A model generated the notes under the pieces. The model saw only the letters and a list, made by a program, of their open reading frames with translations. It was not told the DNA's origin and searched no databases. A DNA stretch of 64,000 bases from Gemmatimonadaceae bacterium (GTDB lineage Bacteria > Latescibacterota > UBA2968 > UBA8231), in the NCBI GenBank assembly GCA_026706075.1, contig JAPOZM010000076.1:1-64000 (forward strand), given 5' to 3'. The translations under genes and the position numbers were made by a program. Below are positions 58,401 through 64,000 of the stretch, one piece after another (position 1 is the stretch's first letter; every line of letters begins with the position of its first letter).

Positions 58401-59243
58401 GGGATCCGTTACCAGAAGCTTGGAGCCCCCCTGTTTCGGGGCCTCGTTCCGGTTGAAGAGGGCCGCTTCCGGACCCGGCTGCGCATCCCGAAGGACATCA
58501 CCTACCGCGCCTCGCAGGGCCGGGCGAGCGTCTACGTGACGAGCTCCAACGGGGCGCCGCCGGCCTTCGGTTCCCGCTCCGGTCTGGCCCTGTCGGGTAC
58601 CGCCTCGAACGTGGTAGCGGACGAGGAGGGCCCGGTCATCGAGCTGGCCTTCGCCGGCAAGCCCCGGTTCCGCAGTGGAGACCGGATCTCACGCCGTCCC
58701 GTCCTGGCCGCCCGCTTGGCGGATCCGAGCGGCATAAACATCACCGGCGAGACGGGCCACGAGATCGAGCTGTGGGTCGACGAGGACGTGACGACGGTCA
58801 CCCGGTTCTACACGAGTCTGGGTGATCACCGCCAGGGAATCCTGGAGTACCCCCTGGGGGAGCTGGAACCCGGAGACCACACCATCCGTCTCAAAGCCTG
58901 GGATGCCTTCAACAACTCTTCCATCGCCGAGGCCGACCTGGTGGTGGCCGAGGGGACGGACACCGCTCTGGGCGAGGTCCTGTTCCATCCGAACCCGACC
59001 CTCGATGGCAACGGGCACTTCACCTATACCTTGGCCGCCCCGGCGGAGAGCGTCGACATACGGGTATACGCCCTCTCGGGCCGGGAGGTGGGCCGCCTCG
59101 AGGGAGGGGTGATGGAGGGATTCAACCACGTGCCCTGGTCCCCACCGGCGTTGGCGGGTGGTACCTACCTGTTCCGAGTTTCCGCCCGCCTCGGCGAGGG
59201 GTCTCCTCTGGAGGCCGACGGGCGGATCCAGGTGGCGCCCTGA
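55467..59243 (+). CDS. PorU-like C25-family protein with catalytic Cys replaced; type IX sorting domain
   Basis: 1258 aa from a TTG at 55467, the first start in frame; a signal peptide (RFGIAVLAAAASTLSA) follows it. Residues ~190-560 are a beta-rich N-terminal region; ~570-935 are the gingipain-like C25 fold (YVIITHAEFASAARRLADWR, VTLLGDGTYDYKN, DLAVSRITVQS, LTYIGHGHPEVL with His 793/795). At the Cys position of active C25 proteins the sequence reads YTAASAVGVFDDP; Ser828 (57948-57950) stands where Cys is expected. The C-terminal ~85 residues (FHPNPTLDGNGHF to the end) are a sorting domain. PorU is the sortase of type IX secretion, so this is a PorU-like protein with no visible nucleophile. 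Confidence 0.88.
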   Translation: MHRPHLCHRTARFGIAVLAAAASTLSAEVRLVASGPGFARVLYEGPGLADSLGAPPLHRFVDSALLGLPLEGEAALEVLEAREAGVATLAEVPEDAPSDGPARLEPPAMLRHQRVVTLAFGPRWNADGSAVIYDSVLVEVRFAHDRGRPPRPDAFEASYRTTILNYEQARRWRQPRPPAARPAAPAVTPETGMFRVVVRGEGIYRVTAADLEQAGADLEGVDPARIRLLYGGGWPIGATREIPSGPTLRTVASVVEAGGDGRFDGEDHVLFHGVGPERWVWKTGPGFVWQKNPYTKDNVYWIDLDGDVDGLRATEESGPGDAPSAVVDRYRVRLHEEDDHLIDFQLNGASSGYEWFWEEFAGNARNFTFAVDDALPEVPVLARVHFKGSKNTSQAFDLRWNGDHLGQFSFKTSRPHTIEVRAKEAQEGLNQLGLFHRASAPIRLDWYEVEYVRRLKALGGEIRFNGPGPGDGAGGDQDGSVLEFRVEGFPAADGAPRVFEVSRGLRELVGLEHAADGVLTFRDWASRPQPRRYIALQPGRWKRPAAVMRDVQAPRDPEGAEYVIITHAEFASAARRLADWRAEDDRFGPPLKTMVVDVQDLYDEFSGGLLDPSAIRIFLAQAVRRWPVPPVYVTLLGDGTYDYKNNSGLSHTNWIPPFQDGPSTYDEWYARVEGTDRIPDLAVSRITVQSAAEADGVVDKILRYDQTPEPGPWQTRILLVADDVSNPEYPERTESFFVHDAERVARHGMPSDLDMTKFYIGAYPLEGRTKPQAREGFLRHFNEGALILTYIGHGHPEVLAHEHIFLLNRDVGRIDNGGRLPFVYTAASAVGVFDDPAQDSMPEAFLKMPDRGVIGFVSATRVGYHSSNMVLALQFHRQMYHSGRQHVPLGLALMEAKQVHVSDLWRTNIQRYSLFGDAAQRLARPRVGVALDLPDSMEALMELEVRGTVVDAEGRPRTDHEGQALVRLFDSSAQSLIEGIRYQKLGAPLFRGLVPVEEGRFRTRLRIPKDITYRASQGRASVYVTSSNGAPPAFGSRSGLALSGTASNVVADEEGPVIELAFAGKPRFRSGDRISRRPVLAARLADPSGINITGETGHEIELWVDEDVTTVTRFYTSLGDHRQGILEYPLGELEPGDHTIRLKAWDAFNNSSIAEADLVVAEGTDTALGEVLFHPNPTLDGNGHFTYTLAAPAESVDIRVYALSGREVGRLEGGVMEGFNHVPWSPPALAGGTYLFRVSARLGEGSPLEADGRIQVAP

Positions 59244-59326
59244 GGCGCGGGTCCCGGCTCGGAGGGTTATCTTCATTCCTGCGGTGCCCGGGCGGTCCGG
59301 CGGCACCGAACCGGAGGACGACGAAA

Positions 59327-60382
59327 GTGACGACTCGACGGATGATCGCCGCCCTGGCGGCGCTGGCCTGCCTGGCCAGTACGACCGAACGCGCCTCGGC
59401 GACCCCCGAGAGCCGGGCGGCGGTGCTGTTCCTGCTCATCAAGCCCGGGGCCCGCGCCAGCGGCATGGGGGAGACCTACGTGGCCATCGCCGACGACGCC
59501 ACGGCGACCTACTTCAACCCGGCAGCGCTGGCCGGACAGGGCCAGCGCAAGCTCAACTTCACCCACCAGAAGTGGCTCCCCGGGCTGGCGGACGACATGT
59601 CCTACGAGTTCCTCGCCTACTCGCAGCCCCTCGAGGGCTGGGGGAACGTCGGCCTCCACGGGACGCTGATGAACCTCGGCGAGCAGATCCGCACCGGGGA
59701 GCGAAGCGAGGTGCTGGGCACGTTCTCCAGCTATGATCTCGCTTTCTCCGGGGCCTACGGCGCCGACATCGGCGAGAACCTCGCCGCGGGGATCGGGCTC
59801 AAGTTCATCCGCAGCCACCTGGCCGACCAGGGGGCCGGGATCGAGCGGGGCAAGGGCACGGGCAGCAGCTTCGCCGCCGATCTCGGGCTCCTGTGGCGCG
59901 CCACGCCGGTCCTGGCCTTCGGCGCCGCCCTGCGCAACCTCGGGCCCAAGATCAACTACATCGACCCCCGGCAGGCCGACCCCCTGCCCCAGCACATCGT
60001 CGTCGGCGCCGCCTACGACCTCATGGAGACGGAGTACCACAGCGTGCTGCTGTCAGCCGATGTGTACAAGCCTCTCATCGACGACGGGCACTTCGCCAGG
60101 AGCCTGGTCACGGCCTGGGTCGACGAGCCCCTGGGCAACGAGTTCAAGGAGATGGATCTCCACGCCGGCGGCGAGTACCGCTACGGCCTCTCCGCGGTCA
60201 AGGACGAGTCCTTCCTGGCCCTGCGCGCCGGGTACTCTCTCGACTACGACGGCGAGCTCCAGTCCCCGACCTTCGGCCTCGGCCTCAAGTACACCATGCT
60301 CCAAGTCGACGTGGCCTACATGACCGGCGAAGACACGCCCCTCCAGGACAGCACGCGATTCTCGCTGAACCTGTACTTCTGA
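59327..60382 (+). CDS. porV: PorV/PorQ family outer-membrane beta-barrel protein
   Basis: 351 aa from a GTG at 59327 (GGAGG 10 nt upstream). Signal peptide to about residue 25, then the PorV start KPGARASGMGETYVAIADDATATYFNPAALAG (recognised in parts) and a long series of amphipathic strands ending in SLNLYF, the terminal aromatic typical of outer-membrane barrels. PorV is the shuttle of type IX secretion: it carries cargo sorted by the C-terminal domain to the PorU sortase. Between the C25 protein and the M6-like protein, it supports a secretion locus. Confidence 0.9.
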   Translation: MTTRRMIAALAALACLASTTERASATPESRAAVLFLLIKPGARASGMGETYVAIADDATATYFNPAALAGQGQRKLNFTHQKWLPGLADDMSYEFLAYSQPLEGWGNVGLHGTLMNLGEQIRTGERSEVLGTFSSYDLAFSGAYGADIGENLAAGIGLKFIRSHLADQGAGIERGKGTGSSFAADLGLLWRATPVLAFGAALRNLGPKINYIDPRQADPLPQHIVVGAAYDLMETEYHSVLLSADVYKPLIDDGHFARSLVTAWVDEPLGNEFKEMDLHAGGEYRYGLSAVKDESFLALRAGYSLDYDGELQSPTFGLGLKYTMLQVDVAYMTGEDTPLQDSTRFSLNLYF

Positions 60383-63300
60383 AGCCAAAGCGCGGCCGGC
60401 GGACACCCGAAGGGCGTCTCGGCCGCCGGGCGGGTCCGTGGTCCAGTCCGGCGGCCCGGTTCCTGTGCCGGGTCGTACCTCTTCTCCTGGCGGTACCCAG
60501 CGGAGCCCAGGAGGTCGAGGACTGGCGCATTCTGGTCCTGCGCGTCGACTTCCCCCTCGAGGAGCCCGACGAGCCGACCACCACCGGGCGCGGCGGCTTC
60601 GACCTGCGCAGCCTGGCCGAGGCCCTTCCAGACTACACGCAGCCGTACGACACCCCGCCTCACGACCGCGTCCACTACGAGCATCACCTCGAGGCGCTGG
60701 CGCGCTACTACGACGTCGTCTCCGGCGGCCGGGTGCGAATCGAGTCCAGGGTCTTTCCCCGCGCCCTCGCCGAGGCCTACACCCTGCCCCGGCCGGCCCT
60801 GTCGTACGGCAACGGACGCTCGCCGGAGGAGATCGGCCGTCTCTGGCGGGAGCTGCTGGTCGACGCCGTCGAGGTGGCCTCCGCCGATCCCGACGGCCCC
60901 GACTTCGCCGCCTTCGACAGCTACCTCGTCATCCACGCCGGCCGCGGCCACGAGACCGGCCAGCTGAACGACATCCGGTCCGTCTTCCTGCGGCCGGAGG
61001 ATCTGGACGAGCACGGCGGGCCGGTGGAGGCGGGCGGGGCGGTGATCCGCGAGGCCTGGATCCTGCCCGAAGCGGTGGACTTCAGGGGGCTAGGGGGGTT
61101 CAACGGTCTGCTGGCCAAGTTCTTCGGCCATCAGCTCGGGCTGCCCGGCCTGTCGAACTTCGCCCGCGGCCTGCCCGCCCTGGGCGGCTGGAGCCTGATG
61201 GACGCGGGACCCTATCGCGAGGGCTTCGTACGAGTGGGCGACGAGCTGGAGTCTGTCACCGGCATGGTCCCGCCCCACCCCATGGCCTGGAGCAAGGCGC
61301 GCCTCGGATGGATCGAGCCCCTCGAGGTCCGCCGCGACACGGTCGTGCAGATCCTCGCCGGGGACCGTCCGGCAGTCGGAGGCGGGGAGGTCCACGCCGT
61401 GCGCGTCCCCCTCTCGCCCACGGAGTACCTGCTCCTGGAGAACCGCCAGCAGCGGGGCCGCACCGGGCACGACCTGCCCCGCGAAGTCCAGTGGCCCGAT
61501 CACTTCGAGTTCTCCTGGATCGAGCCGGAGGAAGCCGAGCTGTCGCACCGGATCACGGCGGCCGAGTCGGATTCCCTCGCCGGCCGCGGCGCCGGGGTCT
61601 GGCTCCAGGCCGACGAGTACGACGCATTCGTCCCCGGATCGGGGGTGCTGATCTGGCACGTGGACGAGGCTGTGATGGCAGCGGCTCCGCCGGAGGGCTT
61701 CAACAACGAGCGCGAGCGGCCCGGACTGATGCTGGTGGAGGCCGACGGTTCCCGCGACATCGGCAATCCCTTCTTCGGCCGCCAGGACCTGGTCGAGGGC
61801 ACCCGCTCGGACCCGTTCTTCTCCGGTTCCGTTCCCGGGGTCGGGACCGGGATGATCACCGGTGTCCGCCGCTTCGGCGCGGACACGGCGCCCGCCACCG
61901 TGACCCACACCGGTCTGGCCACCGGCCTGGAGGTCGAGGTCCTCTCAGAGCCGGAAGACCGCATGTCCGTACGTCTGCGCTTCACCCGCAGCGCCGCCGG
62001 CTGGCCGCGCCCCCTGGCAGGGGTGCGCCGGCTCCAGGCCGCGGATGTCGACGGCGACGGACGCCCGGAGCTGCTGGCCGAGGGCGAGGAGGGGGTCCGG
62101 GTGCTGGCGCCGGCCGCGGCGGACGGGCCGCCCGTGGACGACGTGCTGCTGGCCGCCGACGAGGGCCTGCTCTTCACCAGTTCGGCCGCCGGCCTGGTCG
62201 CGGCCCGGCCTCTCGGCGGCGGTCCCGCCTGGGAGACACAGCTGGACGGGCGGCCCTCCCACGCCCTGTGGGCGGCGGATCTCGCCGGCCGGGGCGCGGT
62301 CCTCTCGGTAGGCGGGCCCCGGGGGCTGTACATCCTCGACGCGGCCACCGGAGAGTTGCGCTTCACTCACGATGCCCCGGTCCTGGGGCTGGCCGCGGCC
62401 GACAGCGACGGCGACGGCGCCGACGATCTGCTGATCCTCGGCGAGGGGGAGCTCCTGCGATACGCTGGCGCCGAGGCCGCCCTCTTGGCCGGCGACCTGG
62501 CCGGTTCATGGATGCCGCCCTCGGCGGCGGACCTCGACGGCGACGGTCTCGCCGACCTCGTTCTCGCCGACAGCGGCGGACGGCTCCGCAGCTTCGGCCA
62601 GGGGGCCGGCGACCTGCAGGTCTCCTCCGGAGCCCCGAACATCGCGGCTGCCTCCTTCGCCGATCTCGACGGCGACGGGCAGCTCGAGATCCTGGTCCCC
62701 ACGGCGGAGGCGGTGCACGCCTGGTCCGCGGCCGGCCTGCGAAGTCCCGGCTTTCCCGTGGCGCCGCCGGTGCACCAGGAGTCGGGACCTCTTCTCGGCG
62801 AAGTCGTGGCGGCAGACCTGGACGCCGACGGCGTTCCCGAGATCTTCGTCTCCGCCGGCAACGGTGTACACGGATTCGACGGAAACGCGGTGCCCCTGTC
62901 CGGGTTCCCGGTGGCGTCGCCGGCCATCCCCGCGACGGCGCCGGTCCTGGTCGACTCCGACGGGGATGGCGGTCTGGACCTCGCCGTGGGCGACGGAGAA
63001 GGGCTGAACCTGTGGCGCCCGGTCTCCTGGGACCTGGCCTTTGCCGCGGGCTTTCCGACCGGATGGTCCCAGCCCGGTGGCTCGGCCTCGGGCCAGCGGA
63101 CCCACCCCTCCGTGGGGGCGCCTCCGCAGCGGCCCGAGGACCTCGACCTGCTGCCCGCCTCCCGGGCCTACTGCTACCCGAACCCGGCCGGAGGCGAGGA
63201 ATCGGCCCACGTGCGGTTCTTCGTCGCTCGGCCGGCCCGCGTCTCCCTCACGGTCTACGACGCCATGGGGGAAGTGGTGGAACGCCTGGAGGCCGACGGG

Positions 63301-63438
63301 GTCAGAGAGGCGGAGGCGAACGAGATCACGTGGTCGGTCCGCGGCTACGCCAGCGGCCTGTACCTCTGCCGGCTGGAGGCGCACGGCGACGACGGCAGCC
63401 GCGGCGAGGCCACCGTGCGCCTGGCGGTGAGCCGGTGA
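60379..63438 (+). CDS. M6-like secreted protein with degraded HExxH, FG-GAP/VCBS repeats and type IX sorting domain
   Basis: About 1019 aa. No ATG or GTG is found at a sensible place; a CTG at 60379 overlapping the porV stop (CTGA) is the best guess, giving a signal segment (RFLCRVVPLLLAVPSGAQ). Residues ~50-450 resemble immune-inhibitor-A/M6 proteins (HEHHLEALARYYDVVSGGRV-like start, GLGGFNGLLAKFFGHQLGLPGLS). The zinc motif expected as HEFGHxLGLPDL reads KFFGHQLGLPGL (residues 247-258): the first His and the Glu are lost. Residues ~530-890 hold about six DxDGDG calcium-type repeats, a propeller-like block. The C-terminal ~90 residues (YCYPNPAGGEES to the end) are a sorting domain. Confidence 0.85.
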   Translation: MKPKRGRRTPEGRLGRRAGPWSSPAARFLCRVVPLLLAVPSGAQEVEDWRILVLRVDFPLEEPDEPTTTGRGGFDLRSLAEALPDYTQPYDTPPHDRVHYEHHLEALARYYDVVSGGRVRIESRVFPRALAEAYTLPRPALSYGNGRSPEEIGRLWRELLVDAVEVASADPDGPDFAAFDSYLVIHAGRGHETGQLNDIRSVFLRPEDLDEHGGPVEAGGAVIREAWILPEAVDFRGLGGFNGLLAKFFGHQLGLPGLSNFARGLPALGGWSLMDAGPYREGFVRVGDELESVTGMVPPHPMAWSKARLGWIEPLEVRRDTVVQILAGDRPAVGGGEVHAVRVPLSPTEYLLLENRQQRGRTGHDLPREVQWPDHFEFSWIEPEEAELSHRITAAESDSLAGRGAGVWLQADEYDAFVPGSGVLIWHVDEAVMAAAPPEGFNNERERPGLMLVEADGSRDIGNPFFGRQDLVEGTRSDPFFSGSVPGVGTGMITGVRRFGADTAPATVTHTGLATGLEVEVLSEPEDRMSVRLRFTRSAAGWPRPLAGVRRLQAADVDGDGRPELLAEGEEGVRVLAPAAADGPPVDDVLLAADEGLLFTSSAAGLVAARPLGGGPAWETQLDGRPSHALWAADLAGRGAVLSVGGPRGLYILDAATGELRFTHDAPVLGLAAADSDGDGADDLLILGEGELLRYAGAEAALLAGDLAGSWMPPSAADLDGDGLADLVLADSGGRLRSFGQGAGDLQVSSGAPNIAAASFADLDGDGQLEILVPTAEAVHAWSAAGLRSPGFPVAPPVHQESGPLLGEVVAADLDADGVPEIFVSAGNGVHGFDGNAVPLSGFPVASPAIPATAPVLVDSDGDGGLDLAVGDGEGLNLWRPVSWDLAFAAGFPTGWSQPGGSASGQRTHPSVGAPPQRPEDLDLLPASRAYCYPNPAGGEESAHVRFFVARPARVSLTVYDAMGEVVERLEADGVREAEANEITWSVRGYASGLYLCRLEAHGDDGSRGEATVRLAVSR

Positions 63439-64000
63439 GCGCCCGGGGCCTCCTCGCCTGGATCGTCGTGGGAGCCCTGGCGGCGGCGTGCCCGGCGCCG
63501 GCCCAGAACCACCCCGAGCTCACCTGGCGGACGCTGGAGAGCGAGCACTTCCGCGTCCTCTACCACGACGGCCTCGAGCACACGGCCCGGCAGGCCGCGG
63601 AGGTGGCCGAGGCCGCCTACGGTCCGGTGACGCGTCTCTACGGCTACCGGCCGGCCGGCCCCGTGCGGATCATCCTGAAGGACTACGACGACTACGCCAA
63701 CGGCGCCGCCTTCTTCTACCACGACGCCATCGAGGTCTGGATCACACCCCTCGAGCACGACTACGAGCTGCGCGGTGCCTCCGACTGGCTGCGCAACGTG
63801 ATCACCCACGAGCTCGTCCACATCGTCTCCCTCGGGGCCGCCCGCAAGGGGCCACAGAGGGTGCCCGCCGCCTTCCTGGAGTACTTCGCCTACAAGCCGG
63901 AGAGCGAGCGCGACGACATCCTCACGGGGGCGCCGGACCGCCTGGCCCTGGTGCCGCTGGCCAACACGGTGCTGCCCATGTGGTTCGCCGAGGGCGTGGC
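63435..64000 (+). CDS. Secreted HExxH metallopeptidase, gluzincin-like (partial, 3' end beyond window)
   Basis: 188 codons to the edge from the GTG at 63435, overlapping the M6-like stop by GTGA. Signal peptide AWIVVGALAAACPAPAQ. HELVHIV is an intact HExxH zinc site at about residue 126, and the further PMWFAEGVA at the edge carries the usual Glu (third ligand region of the MA-family). The pattern is found in proteins annotated as TolB-like/peptidase MA family in FCB-type genomes, where a beta-propeller often follows beyond this point. Co-transcribed with PorV and the two degenerate peptidase-like proteins. Confidence 0.85.
   Translation, partial: MSARGLLAWIVVGALAAACPAPAQNHPELTWRTLESEHFRVLYHDGLEHTARQAAEVAEAAYGPVTRLYGYRPAGPVRIILKDYDDYANGAAFFYHDAIEVWITPLEHDYELRGASDWLRNVITHELVHIVSLGAARKGPQRVPAAFLEYFAYKPESERDDILTGAPDRLALVPLANTVLPMWFAEGV

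Noticed and set aside
59893-60378. N-terminal extension of the M6-like protein inside porV
   Set aside because: This part is a shadow of porV in another frame (Arg/Pro-rich), so the real protein begins near 60379.

Overview
The window is high-GC bacterial DNA, densely packed, with many 1-4 base start/stop overlaps. Several features point to a member of the Fibrobacterota-Chlorobiota-Bacteroidota (FCB) superphylum or a neighbouring candidate phylum such as Latescibacterota, Eisenbacteria or Krumholzibacteriota. These are secreted proteins with type IX (Por) secretion-type sorting domains, a PorV-like outer-membrane barrel beside a PorU-like C25 protein, several phytanoyl-CoA-dioxygenase (PhyH) paralogues, and a phosphofructokinase with pyrophosphate-type residues. 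This assignment is an inference; no rRNA gene is present.

Layout. 1-5.4 kb: the end of an ABC exporter gene, a PhyH dioxygenase facing a PhnZ-like HD oxygenase, a VOC protein and a lytic transglycosylase with a duplicated sensor domain. 5.4-11.6 kb: a sialidase-fold protein, a sugar-nucleotide epimerase, and a giant secreted protein with 18 YWTD repeats (three predicted six-bladed propellers) and a dockerin. 11.7-21.2 kb: a visibly less GC-rich minus-strand surface-glycan block (methyltransferase, glycosyltransferase, two large polytopic membrane proteins, flippase). 21.3-32.8 kb: a catabolic region with PhyH enzymes, dehydrogenases, an enolase-superfamily dehydratase, aldo-keto reductase, two CBM9-like proteins, two amidohydrolases and two aldolases. 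32.9-39.4 kb: a coiled-coil/beta-CASP nuclease-like protein, then an operon of an aminotransferase, a sugar epimerase-like SDR, a histone-deacetylase-family protein and a membrane protein.

39.4-48.3 kb is the most notable segment: an apparently complete selenoneine biosynthesis locus. senA and senB lie on the minus strand. Divergently placed are a selenophosphate synthetase gene (senC/selD), a PhnD/selenate-type ABC transporter (binding protein, ATPase, fused double permease) and, facing them, egtD for hercynine. The selenophosphate synthetase is itself a predicted selenoprotein: codon 19 is an in-frame UGA at the catalytic position, and a hairpin with a GGUC apical loop starts 9-11 nt downstream. 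Ordinary gene calling would truncate it. The locus could import a selenium oxyanion, make selenophosphate, form a selenosugar, join it to hercynine and yield selenoneine.

48.5-55.3 kb is housekeeping: comF, a glycolytic/secretion operon (phosphofructokinase, pgk, tpiA, secG) ending in tRNA-Leu(GAG) and a strong hairpin terminator, an UPF0434/Trm112-like protein, a DegT aminotransferase and ribosomal protein L28. 55.4-64 kb is a secretion-linked operon: a PorU-like C25 protein whose catalytic Cys is replaced by Ser, PorV, an M6-like protein whose HExxH is degraded to KFFGH, and the start of an intact HExxH metallopeptidase cut by the window edge. No CRISPR array, insertion sequence, integrase or rRNA was seen, and no intergenic gap exceeds 300 bases.
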